64,000 nucleotides of DNA from Lentisphaeraceae bacterium (GTDB lineage: Bacteria; Verrucomicrobiota; Lentisphaeria; Lentisphaerales; Lentisphaeraceae), in NCBI GenBank assembly GCA_021232515.1, contig JAJPOQ010000014.1, positions 1 to 64,000 on the forward strand. The letters run 5' to 3'. Under the pieces are notes generated by a model that did no database searches, had not been told where the DNA came from, and saw only the letters and a program-made list of their open reading frames with translations. Made by a program: the position numbers and the translations under genes. Below, in pieces: positions 1 through 9,200 of the stretch (positions are counted from its first letter, which is position 1; every line of letters starts with the position of its first letter).

Positions 1-2
1 TT

Positions 3-89
3 AAAGAGGCTAAAATTCAAAGAAGAAAAGATAATCTCAACAAGAAAGACAAAGAAAGTAGCTATAATCTAGGAATCAAAAGCGCATAA
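3..89 (+). CDS. 3' end of a gene cut by the window edge (hypothetical)
   Basis: An open frame enters from the left edge and ends at TAA (87-89). The 28 visible codons are rich in Lys, Asp, Asn and Ser and show no recognisable motif. It could be the C-terminus of a real protein or a chance open frame. The frame is open but short, so the call is weak. Confidence 0.3.
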   Translation, partial: KEAKIQRRKDNLNKKDKESSYNLGIKSA

Positions 90-153
90 TAATATTTCTT
101 AGTTGCGTACTTTTAGATGAACCAAGACAGGTTCAGGCGACGGCGTTTACTTC

Positions 154-378
154 ATGCAATTTGATGTTAGAAAAGCTATTTGGGGACAAGATTCGTCTTA
201 TGCTATTGAGGAGAAGCCTCCCCTTCACATAACTCGTGAGAAGTATGTCTATAGGCAAGGCTTACTTGATGCATGTAATTTGCTCGCAGATAATCTAATC
301 GAGGGTTTTATCTGTCATGAACAATACTTAATTGAAAAGAAGAAATGGCAGAGACCAAAAGGATATATAAAGCCGTAA
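154..378 (+). CDS. small hypothetical protein, 74 aa
   Basis: An ATG-initiated frame with no clear Shine-Dalgarno sequence. The product is soluble, with no signal peptide or membrane segment. It is mixed-charge and ends in a basic stretch (EKKKWQRPKGYIKP). I do not recognise a family. It lies between the cut-off gene at the left edge and the terminator of the leftward DUF1552/DUF1592 pair, so the neighbours give no functional hint. It may be a gene remnant or a chance ORF. Confidence 0.3.
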   Translation: MQFDVRKAIWGQDSSYAIEEKPPLHITREKYVYRQGLLDACNLLADNLIEGFICHEQYLIEKKKWQRPKGYIKP

Positions 379-415
379 GTTGGTTTCTAAAGATCTTACA
401 TTTGTAGTTATTACT

Positions 416-447
416 CTCTGTAAATCTTGTTCATCATGTCTATCAAC
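416..447 (+). repeat. dispersed short repeat, copy 1 (divergent)
   Basis: The stretch TAAATCTTGTTCATCATGTC resembles intergenic copies at 12562-12598, 15051-15092 and 15101-15139, which share AATCTTGTTATCCTGTC-like cores. This copy is the most divergent. It sits just left of the terminator at 462-493. Confidence 0.35.
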
Positions 448-461
448 TCACATGTAGACTC

Positions 462-493
462 AAAAAAAGGAGAGCCAGAATAACTGACTCTCC
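462..493 (-). terminator. Rho-independent terminator of the DUF1552/DUF1592 operon
   Basis: Read on the minus strand, GGAGAGTCAG pairs with CTGGCTCTCC across a 5-nt loop. The stem is 10 bp with one G-U pair and is followed directly by seven T residues. It lies 27 bp past the stop of the DUF1552 gene, as expected for an intrinsic terminator. Confidence 0.85.
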
Positions 494-519
494 TCTCTCA
501 GTGTGGTAAATACTAAGTT

Positions 520-1767
520 TTATTCAAAACCTTTGAGGTAACCTCTAGTGCTAGAGCCAAACTTGTCTGTCTCTACACCTAAGTTCTGGAGCATCGTCAC
601 AAACAAGTTCGCAAGTGCTTCATTTCGGATTGGATCATAGGCCAAGTGTTGACCGTGTTTGAAACCACCACCAGCAAGAATAACCGGTAAGTTACGGTTG
701 TCATGACTCGAGGCATTTCCCATGTTTGAACCATAGAGGACCATGGTATTGTCCAGAAGAGTTTTACCCGCTTCCTGAACACCATCTAACTTACCAAGGA
801 AGTCGCGGAAGATCTTCATATGCTCATCTTCAATCAAAGCCAACTGACGTAGCTTGTCCTTGTTACGGCCATTATGAGAAAGAGTATGATAACCCTCAGT
901 TACTCCTTCAACTGGTGGAACGATAAACTCACCCTGCATATTTATGGTAATCAAACGCGTCGAATCAGTTTTTAAGGCAAGATGCATAAGGTCAAACATG
1001 AGACCGGCTTTACCGATAACATCCGCTCTACCTGGTATATCTTTTGGCTTTTTGTAATCCACTTTCGGCTTGGGCTTTTTCTCCCATTCTTGCATGCGCA
1101 CCATCTGTTTTTCAACTTGTCGAACTGAAGTCACGTACTCATCAAACTTCTCTTTATCAGCTGCAGTAAGCTGCTTCTCTAAACGCTTCGCTTTACCATA
1201 AATGGAGTCCATAACACTCTTGCCCATTTTCAGACGCAAGACTTGTTTGTCAACTTCAGCCTTAGAGCCATTTATAAATAGCTTTGAGTAAAGGCGAGAT
1301 GGCGTTTGATCGGCAGGAATAGGCACTCCAGCTCTTGTCCAAGACAGAGAGCGCGGGCCATTTGACGTTAATACTAAAGAGGGAAACCTTGTCTCACTGC
1401 CAATGTGGTCTACAGCTAACTGATCCAGTGAAATACTGTTTTTAAAACTACCAAGAGCTGGATGCGCGGCACAAGTTAAAAAACTCTTTTCACCACTGTG
1501 ACCGCCATCGACTTCAGGATGAAATACACCACTAAATGAAGTGAATTTATTGCGATAATCCTGCAAAAAGTTCAAGTAGCGAGACGGCGTATAGTCTCGT
1601 CCAGAATCAACTGGTTTAAAGTTATCCGTCAACAAACTTAAGTTGTTACAGATCGCCACCATACGCTTTGGATTTAACTGCTTTTCTGTCGCTCCAAAAG
1701 ATTCAAAAACTGGAAGGGCAAAAGCAACACCAGAGGCTTTTATAAATTGTCTTCTGTTAAATTTCAT
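520..1767 (-). CDS. DUF1552 family exported protein
   Basis: A 415-aa protein of the planctomycete/verrucomicrobial DUF1552 family, whose function is unknown. The N-terminus has a Tat-like signal (NRRQFIKASG followed by a hydrophobic stretch), so export in folded form is likely. Family-typical segments are visible: GGHSGEKSFLT, SISLDQLA near residue 115, YHTLSH, and the C-terminal VLYGSNMGNASSHDNRNLPVILAGG. The start is supported by GAGGAAG a few bases before ATG, inside the end of the upstream DUF1592 gene two bases away, so the two are translationally coupled. The partner carries two CxxCH motifs, which suggests joint work in a periplasmic redox complex; that role is inference. Confidence 0.88.
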   Translation of the reverse strand: MKFNRRQFIKASGVAFALPVFESFGATEKQLNPKRMVAICNNLSLLTDNFKPVDSGRDYTPSRYLNFLQDYRNKFTSFSGVFHPEVDGGHSGEKSFLTCAAHPALGSFKNSISLDQLAVDHIGSETRFPSLVLTSNGPRSLSWTRAGVPIPADQTPSRLYSKLFINGSKAEVDKQVLRLKMGKSVMDSIYGKAKRLEKQLTAADKEKFDEYVTSVRQVEKQMVRMQEWEKKPKPKVDYKKPKDIPGRADVIGKAGLMFDLMHLALKTDSTRLITINMQGEFIVPPVEGVTEGYHTLSHNGRNKDKLRQLALIEDEHMKIFRDFLGKLDGVQEAGKTLLDNTMVLYGSNMGNASSHDNRNLPVILAGGGFKHGQHLAYDPIRNEALANLFVTMLQNLGVETDKFGSSTRGYLKGFE

Positions 1768-1769
1768 GC

Positions 1770-4373
1770 TTACTTCCTCTCAAAAATCTTACTTTTAACG
1801 ATCTCGTGAATTAATGTCCTAAGACCAAAATTCTTCTCTTCGATTCTATCAACAATGCTCATTATCTCTTTGCGGTCGCCAAAGCTAACTCCCGAACCGG
1901 TGCTGTAAGTCACTAGTTTTTCGGTGACATTTTTCGCTACGCTACGAGGATCCTCTAACAAAACTTGCTTGAACTCTTCGATGTTAGAAAACTTTCTGCC
2001 ATCGCGCATCTGATTCGCCGATATAACTGGCTGACCTTTATGATAAAAAATAGGTGGTGGCCCATCTGGAGAATAACGAATCGTCAATTTTGCTTTCTCT
2101 GCTTTCAAGGCGCGGTAGTCTTTGCGAAAACCGCCGATAACATCAAAACACTCAAGAGCAACTCCTGGAGGGTCAATCAGCATATGACAAGAGGCACATT
2201 TTTTGTTATCTCTATGCTTCTCTAATTGATCTAGTACCGATACTGCACCGCGTATGTCGGGCTCGATCGCTGGCACTCCTGGAGGTGGTGGTGGCGGATG
2301 TATCCCCATGATTCTTTCGAGCATCCAAACGCCGCGAACAACTGGTGAAGTCGTTGTACCATTTGCCGTTACTTTATGAACGCTTGCCATACCGATAACT
2401 CCACCACGTGGGCTGTCTTCTGGTAAGACCACTCGACGAATATTGGTTCCTTTGACAGGCGGTAAGTCGTAGTGTTTGGCAAGGCGCTCATTGATCATGA
2501 CAAAGTCAGAGTCTATGAAATTCAACACACTTAAATCTTTCGATAAAAGTTCATTGAAAAATGCCACGGTTTCCTTTTCCATAGACCATTGTAAAAGTGC
2601 ATCGTACTCTGGGTAAAGTTTTGAGTCTGGGGAGGTAAAGTCAAGTAACCGCAAGTCTAACCACTGACCAAGAAAGTTGTCGACGAAACGTTTACTGCGC
2701 GAGTCTTTCAACATGCGTTCAACTTGGGCCTGAAGAACTTCAGGTTGACGTATTTCTCCAGACTCAACTAAGCTTAGAAGTTCCTTATCTGGTATAGAAG
2801 ACCAAAGGAAAAATGCTAGGCGCTCAGCAAAGGCTAAGTCAGTGATCTTAGAAGCACTTTCGGAGAAGGCAGATTTCTGAAAGAGAAACTCTGGAGATGT
2901 CAAAATAACTTTATAACCTGTACGCATCGCCTCTTCAAAAGATACACCTTGGTCCATCCAACCATGAACTATACCAACGACTTCAGCCAACTCTTCTTCA
3001 CTAACTGCACGGCGGTAAGCCTTAGGCAAAAAGTTACTTAAAAGTTTCGCCGCATCTTCTTTAGCATTTGTCGGCATAAACTCACGAGTTGAGCGATACT
3101 TTGGCGTTCTCGCGTCCTTATATATAAGTTCACCGCCTGCCTTTTGCTTTTCAGGGTCATATACAAACTTGTTGCCCGTTACTTTTTCAGCTGTAACTTT
3201 CGTCAGTCGCGGTTTGGCAACACGAGTAGGCTTCTTATCTAATTGACGATTTGGGCTCAGATTTGGCTTCGTTTTGGGAATTCTTTTTGTCGGAGTATCA
3301 CCCCATAAAACCTTGTGAGGTTTGAGTGGCCACTCTTCAATAATAGGACCTTCAACAACAACTTGACTGACTTTTATTCCAGGACCTTTAAAGTGCTCTT
3401 GTCCAAGAGCCCACTTTCCATTGAATCTCATGTAAGGCAGAACGGCTGGGTAAAGGCGAAAGTATTGTCCTAGTGTAAGTCTCTCTTCAAAGTGAAAGTC
3501 TTGATACTCTCCTGGATTTACATCGACGAAACCCAACAAAGTTTTAGGGACTGTATCTTTCTCGCCGTGGCCATTTCCCCCTAAACGAACTTTAAGTATT
3601 TCAGGCTTATCTGACTGAACTGTTTTTGCTGTAACGCTGACTTTATACTTACCGTCAAACGGCACAACATACTGACTTAGAACAGTATTTTGATAAGAAT
3701 GCTTTTGAGGAGAAAAGAAAACGACGCCATCGTCTTCAACTCGATACGCATTTGACCTTCTTTCCACGACCATTATATAGTGGCTTTCGCGATGTTTTAA
3801 GGTATACTTTTCTCGACGAGGTTTCTCATAAAGATTCGTCGCTTGATCAAGAGCTGCATCTATAGCTTCTAAGTAGGCCTGCATCTGTACCGAAGATACA
3901 TTTAAAGCCTCGCCGACAGTATCGAAACCATCGCCTTTAGCGTCTTCTGGAAGCATCGGAGCTATGTCCAACTTCATACCTAAAAGGTCGGAAAGAGTCG
4001 CTTCAAACTCTTCGCGATTTAGGCGTCTTATTCTACCACGACCTTCATCTTCCTGAGCGACGGCGTCTGCCTCAAAAAGTGGGGTTTCTAAAGTTGACAA
4101 AAAGGCTTGCTTAGCAGCCGCTTCTGGTTGCTTCTTTTTCTTGGGTGGCATATCGCCATGACTAACGTTGTCATAGACCTTAACCCATTTGTTAAATGTC
4201 TTTCTGTCTTTAAGATCAAACTTCAAAGAACTAAGATCTAAATTGCCTTTTTGAACATCCTCGTCATGGCACTCATAACAATTATTTTCTAAAAAAGTTT
4301 TTGCTGAATTATCCAGCTCTGCAGCATTCACACATAAACCTGCTGCAAAAGTCGCTATTAGCGTCTTATACAT
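1770..4373 (-). CDS. DUF1592/DUF1588/DUF1585 protein with c-type heme motifs
   Basis: An 867-aa exported protein of the large PVC multi-DUF family. After a signal peptide (residues 1-18) comes a planctomycete-type cytochrome motif C32-Y-E-C-H36. Next is a DUF1587-like segment (RIRRLNREEFEATLSDLLG, about 112-130), a beta-rich middle, a DUF1592-like stretch (FAERLAFFLWSSIPDKELL), a DUF1588-like segment ending in CASCH near residue 726 with IDPPGVALE after it, and a C-terminal DUF1585-like part. A proline run in IHPPPPPPGVP is typical of the family. It is the first gene of a two-gene operon with the DUF1552 protein. Periplasmic heme binding is expected from the motifs, but the substrate is unknown. 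Confidence 0.88.
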   Translation of the reverse strand: MYKTLIATFAAGLCVNAAELDNSAKTFLENNCYECHDEDVQKGNLDLSSLKFDLKDRKTFNKWVKVYDNVSHGDMPPKKKKQPEAAAKQAFLSTLETPLFEADAVAQEDEGRGRIRRLNREEFEATLSDLLGMKLDIAPMLPEDAKGDGFDTVGEALNVSSVQMQAYLEAIDAALDQATNLYEKPRREKYTLKHRESHYIMVVERRSNAYRVEDDGVVFFSPQKHSYQNTVLSQYVVPFDGKYKVSVTAKTVQSDKPEILKVRLGGNGHGEKDTVPKTLLGFVDVNPGEYQDFHFEERLTLGQYFRLYPAVLPYMRFNGKWALGQEHFKGPGIKVSQVVVEGPIIEEWPLKPHKVLWGDTPTKRIPKTKPNLSPNRQLDKKPTRVAKPRLTKVTAEKVTGNKFVYDPEKQKAGGELIYKDARTPKYRSTREFMPTNAKEDAAKLLSNFLPKAYRRAVSEEELAEVVGIVHGWMDQGVSFEEAMRTGYKVILTSPEFLFQKSAFSESASKITDLAFAERLAFFLWSSIPDKELLSLVESGEIRQPEVLQAQVERMLKDSRSKRFVDNFLGQWLDLRLLDFTSPDSKLYPEYDALLQWSMEKETVAFFNELLSKDLSVLNFIDSDFVMINERLAKHYDLPPVKGTNIRRVVLPEDSPRGGVIGMASVHKVTANGTTTSPVVRGVWMLERIMGIHPPPPPPGVPAIEPDIRGAVSVLDQLEKHRDNKKCASCHMLIDPPGVALECFDVIGGFRKDYRALKAEKAKLTIRYSPDGPPPIFYHKGQPVISANQMRDGRKFSNIEEFKQVLLEDPRSVAKNVTEKLVTYSTGSGVSFGDRKEIMSIVDRIEEKNFGLRTLIHEIVKSKIFERK

Positions 4374-4759
4374 ACAAACACACCTTTTTATTTAGGAGTT
4401 TACTCAACTCACCTGCACACATAAGGATATATGGTCTAATATTCATATCTTACGGTGATATTTAAACTTTTTGATGCTTTTTTATTTTTATATACACTTT
4501 ATCATTAATAACTTATAAAATTTAGTAAAAATCTCCCGGCACTGTCATAACCGGTAAATTGAAAGCGTAATATTATATTAACAGATTCTATAGGCTGATT
4601 GCAACTTTTTTGAAAAGTCAGCCAAAAAACGGCCTTAACATCACCTTTCCTAAAATACTCTTTTAAAGCTACGATAAATATTTCTCAAAATTTCATGTCG
4701 AGTACTTACTGATTTTTTCGTAAGACTATTAAAGGCAATTAACATTTGAGGATATTTTT
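4374..4759. other. divergent intergenic region with promoters
   Basis: This 386-bp AT-rich region separates the leftward DUF1592 operon from the rightward sigma/anti-sigma pair, so it must contain both promoters. I could not assign -35/-10 boxes with confidence. A hairpin-forming segment lies at 4593-4623. No ORF or RNA gene was recognised. Confidence 0.6.
4593..4623. promoter_or_regulatory. inverted repeat upstream of the sigma-factor gene
   Basis: GGCTG at the left pairs with CAGCC at the right, and inside them ACTTTT pairs with AAAAGT around a 3-nt loop. A 6-nt bulge on the left arm separates the two stems. It could be an operator or a leader hairpin. It lies 137 bp before the GTG start. 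Confidence 0.35.
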
Positions 4760-5272
4760 GTGAAGGCTGAAGAATTAACTGCAACTCTGCTTCCAGAGCG
4801 ACGAGCTCTTATTTCTTACTATGCCATCGTCACACAAGACTATCACTTAGCTGAAGACATCTTCCAAGAAGTCTGTATTAAAGCTGTCGGCTCCTTAGAT
4901 AAGTTTGTCACTCCTAAGCACGCTATACACTGGGCCAAGATGGTCGGTCGCAATCGAGCTATAGATAAACTGCGAGCTAGAGGTGAGAAGTATGTCGGTT
5001 TAACTGACGAGATGCTAGAACTGCTAGCTTCTGAGTGGCCTAACTCACAAAAGTCCGACAGACTCCATAAAGCTCTTAGCAAATGTATAAAAAAAGCGAC
5101 GCCAAACAATCAAGAGCTACTGCGTTTGCGCTACTTTGAGCGTTTACCCGGAGCTAAAGTTGCCGAGTCATTAGGCAAAAAACTAGATACGGTTTACCAA
5201 GCACTTGCCAGAATCCACAAAGCCTTAGGTACTTGCGTTAAAACAGAATTAAGTTCAGAGGGGCTAAAATGA
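4760..5272 (+). CDS. ECF-like RNA polymerase sigma factor
   Basis: A 170-aa sigma-70 family protein. Region 2 is visible at about residues 15-75 (YYAIVTQDYHLAEDIFQEVCIKA, then WAKMVGRNRAIDKLRA). The region 4 helix-turn-helix is at about 110-155 (ELLRLRYFERLPGAKVAESLGKKLDTVYQALARIHKAL). There is no region 1 or 3, so it is the ECF type common in PVC bacteria. The start is GTG, preceded by GAGGA at a suitable distance. The 3' end overlaps the next gene by 4 bp (ATGA), so it is coupled to the membrane protein that probably restrains it. Target promoters are unknown; the adjacent exported-enzyme operons are candidates. Confidence 0.9.
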   Translation: MKAEELTATLLPERRALISYYAIVTQDYHLAEDIFQEVCIKAVGSLDKFVTPKHAIHWAKMVGRNRAIDKLRARGEKYVGLTDEMLELLASEWPNSQKSDRLHKALSKCIKKATPNNQELLRLRYFERLPGAKVAESLGKKLDTVYQALARIHKALGTCVKTELSSEGLK

Positions 5273-6234
5273 ACGAAGAAGATTTAAATAAATTTCTTGC
5301 ACAAGCCATGCGCTTTCAAGACGGTTGCTTATCTGAACAAGAAATGAAAGCTTTCGAGCAAGAAATGAAAGACAGTGAAGAGAAGCGTCAGGCATTTACC
5401 GAAGTTATGCTACAGTCTCAATCCATCTATGACCACATGCAACAAGATATAGACACGTCTCATGAAATGAAGAAAAAGTCACCTATACTTTTCAGTCCAT
5501 TCCTACGAACTTGTGCAACCTTGGCGCTTGGTGTTGTCATCGGTGTTTCAAGTATGTCTGTTGCCAATGCAGTCTCTAAAAACAAAGCCTTGTTCGGTCC
5601 TTTCGGTAAGCTTTTTGAAAGCTTTGAGTCATACCCTGCTCCTGAGACAAAAGGCATACCTGAACAAGCAAATATATGGGGCGGCGACATAACTCAAGTC
5701 ACTCTACAAGATCAAAGTATTAGTCCTGTAGATGGCAAAAAAATGCTGCGATTTCTAAAAGCCGACTATCCCAACAAACCTATTCCTGGAGGCTATCTGT
5801 CTGAAATTTATCGTTGGGTTGACTTGAGAGATGTTCCATACAACAGGCTCAATGAAACTACTGAGATAAATGTCTCAGCATCTTTCAATGCAACTACAGA
5901 ACAAGCCAAAGAAGGCCTCTCATGTAGCCTCGATATATATGCCTATGATTCCATACCCCCAGAGCTTGCCCCAACTCAAACTGTGGAAAACCTGATCTTC
6001 TCTAGTTTTGCGCTCTCTGGCAGAAGAATCCAAGCGATAGACACAGATCCCAAAAGTTGGGAAGGCATAAAGGTAGATATGCCCCTTCCTGCTAAAGCAA
6101 ACTATATCTTGATTCGCATCGCGGCGTATCGCCATGACATAACAAAAACCGATCCTAGTTTAGTCTTCGGTGGAGCCTACACGGATGATATAAGAATTTC
6201 ATTTAAAGATCACTTACAAGAAAATAATAAGTGA
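5269..6234 (+). CDS. membrane-anchored anti-sigma-like protein
   Basis: A 321-aa protein with an acidic cytoplasmic N-terminus (residues 1-70), one membrane segment (about 81-102) and a large outer domain. The N-terminus (LSEQEMKAFEQEMKDSEEKRQAF) has the look of the short helical anti-sigma domain that follows ECF genes in this phylum. The outer part (about 120-321) is beta-rich and ends in VFGGAYTDDIRISF, reminiscent of a jelly-roll or carbohydrate-binding fold. It is translated in a 4-bp overlap with the sigma gene. Anti-sigma activity is inferred from topology and coupling, not from a recognised catalytic motif. Confidence 0.7.
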   Translation: MNEEDLNKFLAQAMRFQDGCLSEQEMKAFEQEMKDSEEKRQAFTEVMLQSQSIYDHMQQDIDTSHEMKKKSPILFSPFLRTCATLALGVVIGVSSMSVANAVSKNKALFGPFGKLFESFESYPAPETKGIPEQANIWGGDITQVTLQDQSISPVDGKKMLRFLKADYPNKPIPGGYLSEIYRWVDLRDVPYNRLNETTEINVSASFNATTEQAKEGLSCSLDIYAYDSIPPELAPTQTVENLIFSSFALSGRRIQAIDTDPKSWEGIKVDMPLPAKANYILIRIAAYRHDITKTDPSLVFGGAYTDDIRISFKDHLQENNK

Positions 6235-6445
6235 AAAGCTTTATCCAAGAATCACACGTTGTAAATTACTAACTCAAATCAAGTAATCAGCTCTAAAACT
6301 TCGGTTTGGATAAGATCATTCCAGCTAGAGTCTTTTTATATTTTGTGAGGTCTGTCTCTTTAAATATGTCGCTTACACGACCATATTTGCGTAATTACTA
6401 CAGATTACCCAATGACTTATTTGAATAAACCAAGGCTTCAAAAAT

Positions 6446-7519
6446 ATGATTTATAAAGTTTGCATGGCTCTATTTCTCCTAGTTAGCATCTCCTACACTC
6501 AGGCAGCAGAACTGCTTTATCTCGCTTCTGGTGGGACTATAGAAGTCAAAGAGATAGATCCCAAAACTGGTAAGCTTTCAGACTTTCAAAAAGTTGAATT
6601 TACTAGACTTAGCAAGTTCACTTTCTCACGCAATAAGAAGTTTCTCTATGCTCAAGCCGCCATGAAAGGCAATCCAAAACAAGCCTCAATCATCACTTAC
6701 TCTGTAGCTACTGACGGCACACTCACCTATGTACACAATGCGCCAATAAATGGCGGTACCACAGAGCTCAAAACTGATCACACAGACAGCTTCATAGCGG
6801 CAGCCAATTATGGTGCAGGAACGGCCACTGTTTGGAAACTAGAAAATGGTGTTTACAAAGGCACTGAAGTTCAAGAAATGACTCTGAAGAAACAAGCTCA
6901 TGCAACTCGTTTTAGTCCAGATAATAAAATGTTGATGATTCCAGCAACTGGTCCAAATGTTGTTTTCCAACTGGCGTTTGATGAGAAAACTGGCAAGATC
7001 ACAAAAATGGAATCTGCCAAAGGTCCAAAAATGGGCGCGGCTCAACCTCGACATCTGATTTTCCATCCAACCAAAGACATCGCTTATTCAACCCTAGAAC
7101 GAGTTCACCCTGGTGTTGGTGTTTGGAAATGGGACTCTGCTCAAGGTCAGCTTAAGTTCATCCAAGGCGTCATGGCCCAAGAAGATAAGACTGCAGCGCT
7201 GACAACTGCGGATCTACATATGACTCCTGACAACAAGTTTCTCTACGCTTCACTGCGCGACAAAAACAAGAAGCAGGATGCGATCCTCCTCTATAAGATA
7301 AAAGATGATGGTCAGCTAACTTATATCGAACGCTTTCCTTGTGAGAACATCCCTCGCTCTTTCTGTGTAAGTGAAACTGGTGACTATGTATATGTCGCAG
7401 GTCAAAGAGCAAATATGTTAGGCGTATACAGCATTAACAAAGAAACCGGCCACTTAACAAAAGTGACTCAGTACGAAACTGGCAAAAACCCGATTTGGGT
7501 TGAAACTCTCAAGCGATAA
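6446..7519 (+). CDS. lactonase-family seven-bladed beta-propeller protein (secreted)
   Basis: A 357-aa protein with a signal peptide (MIYKVCMALFLLVSISYTQA). It belongs to the 6-phosphogluconolactonase (Pgl/YbhE-like) propeller family. Repeated blade motifs are visible: FSRNKKFLYAQA, FSPDNKMLMIPATG, TPDNKFLYASLRDKN, VSETGDYVYVAGQ and INKETGHLTKV. The lactonase features HATRFSPD and QPRHLIFHP are present. Because it is exported, it probably acts on an extracytoplasmic lactone or serves as a binding propeller rather than in the pentose phosphate pathway. A hairpin follows the stop (7529-7551). Confidence 0.82.
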   Translation: MIYKVCMALFLLVSISYTQAAELLYLASGGTIEVKEIDPKTGKLSDFQKVEFTRLSKFTFSRNKKFLYAQAAMKGNPKQASIITYSVATDGTLTYVHNAPINGGTTELKTDHTDSFIAAANYGAGTATVWKLENGVYKGTEVQEMTLKKQAHATRFSPDNKMLMIPATGPNVVFQLAFDEKTGKITKMESAKGPKMGAAQPRHLIFHPTKDIAYSTLERVHPGVGVWKWDSAQGQLKFIQGVMAQEDKTAALTTADLHMTPDNKFLYASLRDKNKKQDAILLYKIKDDGQLTYIERFPCENIPRSFCVSETGDYVYVAGQRANMLGVYSINKETGHLTKVTQYETGKNPIWVETLKR

Positions 7520-7528
7520 AACTCTTAG

Positions 7529-7551
7529 TTGAGGGATGCTCTATCCCTCAA
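7529..7551 (+). terminator. hairpin after the lactonase-type gene
   Basis: TTGAGGGAT pairs perfectly with ATCCCTCAA (9 bp) over the 5-nt loop GCTCT. It lies 9 bp past the stop codon. Only two T residues follow, so the terminator is not canonical but the position fits. Confidence 0.5.
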
Positions 7552-7673
7552 TTCCCCACAAGCTCTTAGCTCCATTTTTACTCTACGCATCTTCTCATAT
7601 TAGTTTCTTAAATACCCCAGAAGTTATAGCCACGCCAATCATGTTGTTTCCTTATTAAAAAGGACTTCCTCAC

Positions 7674-9197
7674 ATGTTACCAAAATGGCTGCTACTACTC
7701 TTTCTTATTAGTTCCTCCTACGCCGCCGATAAACCAAATATACTATTCTGTATAACAGATGATCAAAGTTGGATCCACACTTCCTTCGCCGGTGACCCCG
7801 TCGTTAAAACTCCAGGATTCGATCGAGTGGCGAAGGATGGCATTTACTTCGAAAACTCTTTCACCAACTGTCCATCATGTGCTCCTTCCCGAGCTTCCGT
7901 CTTAACTGGCCAAAAGTTTTGGCGACTTGAAGAAGGCGGAGTCCTTTTCGGTCGCCTCAAGAAGAAGTTCCCGATCATTACCAACTTACTAGCAGACGCA
8001 GGTTATGAAGTCGCCGCAACAGGTAAAGGCTACCAACCAAGTATGCAGATTTTTGAAAATACTTGGAATAACATCTTTTATAAAAATGTCGCCGTCAGAA
8101 AGAAGATTCACGAGTCAGTAACTCCCATCGATTACACCGCTAGCTTCCAAAAATTTCTCGATAACAAAAGCTCTGACAAACCATTCTTTTTTTGGTATGG
8201 AGCTCGCGAACCTCACAGACCATATAAGTATGGCATAGGTAAAGAAAATGGCATAGACCCTAGTAAAGTTGTCGTCCCACCTTTTCTTCCGGACTCTGAA
8301 GAAGTGCGAAATGACATAGCTGACTATCTCTTCGAAATACAGTGGCAAGATGCTCACCTAGAAAGGATGTTAAAGATCCTTGAAAAGCGCGGAGAACTTA
8401 GCAACACACTCGTCGTCGTTACTTCTGACAACGGCATGCCATTTCCCAGAGCAAAAGCAACCGCCTATAACTACGGCGTCCACATGCCCCTAGCCATCAT
8501 GTATGGCGATAAAATCAAAGGCAATCGACGAGTGAGTGACTTTGTAAATCACGAAGACTTCGCGCCAACTTTTTTAGAGCTAGCCGGTCTAAGAGTTCCT
8601 AACGACATGACAGGAAAAAGCTTGGTCAACATCTTAAAATCAGACAAATCTGGTCGTATTGAAGCCAACAGAAACTATACCGTATCTGGGCTCGAAAGAC
8701 ACACATGGTGCCGACCTGGTGGTGCAACTTACCCAAGGCGAGTGATTCATACAGACGACTTTGTTTATATCCGCAACTACAATCCTGAACGCTTTCCAAA
8801 CGGCAATCCAGATTTTGAAAGCAGCCACTTTGGCGGCTATGGCGAGTATGGCACCGGAGCAACCAAAGAGTACATGCTAAAGCACAAAGATAATCCTCAA
8901 GTCAAAGAAGCTTTCATGCTAAGCTTTGCAAAGTTACCGGCAGAAGAACTTTACAGAATCAAAAAAGATCCACATCAACTCCACAACCTCGCTGGGAATA
9001 GCGAATACAAAGTCGTCATGGAAGAATTGAAAGCCAAACTTCATAAAGAAATGAAGGACTCCGGTGACCCAAGAGCCAATGGAGAATCTCCTTGGGATGA
9101 CTACCCCTTTTACCGAGCCGACTATGTCAAAGGTAAGTATCTTGAAGAATATAAAGAAGCCTTAAAAAAGAATCCGAAGAAAAAGAAACGAAAGTAA
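7674..9197 (+). CDS. sulfatase, sulfamidase-like (type I, Cys-type)
   Basis: A 507-aa exported sulfatase with a signal peptide ending near YAA (about 18). Metal-binding Asp residues lie in ITDD (29-30). The formylglycine signature is C69-A-P-S-R73 followed by ASVLTGQ, so the Cys should be oxidised by a formylglycine-generating enzyme. TSDNGMPFPRAK supplies the later Asp/Asn metal ligands. Overall pattern and the C-terminal GDPRANGESPWDDYPFYR resemble heparan N-sulfatase-type enzymes. An AAAGGAC ribosome site precedes the ATG. It is convergent with the next sulfatase, 3 bp apart. Its natural substrate, presumably a marine sulfated glycan, is inference. Confidence 0.9.
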   Translation: MLPKWLLLLFLISSSYAADKPNILFCITDDQSWIHTSFAGDPVVKTPGFDRVAKDGIYFENSFTNCPSCAPSRASVLTGQKFWRLEEGGVLFGRLKKKFPIITNLLADAGYEVAATGKGYQPSMQIFENTWNNIFYKNVAVRKKIHESVTPIDYTASFQKFLDNKSSDKPFFFWYGAREPHRPYKYGIGKENGIDPSKVVVPPFLPDSEEVRNDIADYLFEIQWQDAHLERMLKILEKRGELSNTLVVVTSDNGMPFPRAKATAYNYGVHMPLAIMYGDKIKGNRRVSDFVNHEDFAPTFLELAGLRVPNDMTGKSLVNILKSDKSGRIEANRNYTVSGLERHTWCRPGGATYPRRVIHTDDFVYIRNYNPERFPNGNPDFESSHFGGYGEYGTGATKEYMLKHKDNPQVKEAFMLSFAKLPAEELYRIKKDPHQLHNLAGNSEYKVVMEELKAKLHKEMKDSGDPRANGESPWDDYPFYRADYVKGKYLEEYKEALKKNPKKKKRK

Positions 9198-9200
9198 AGA

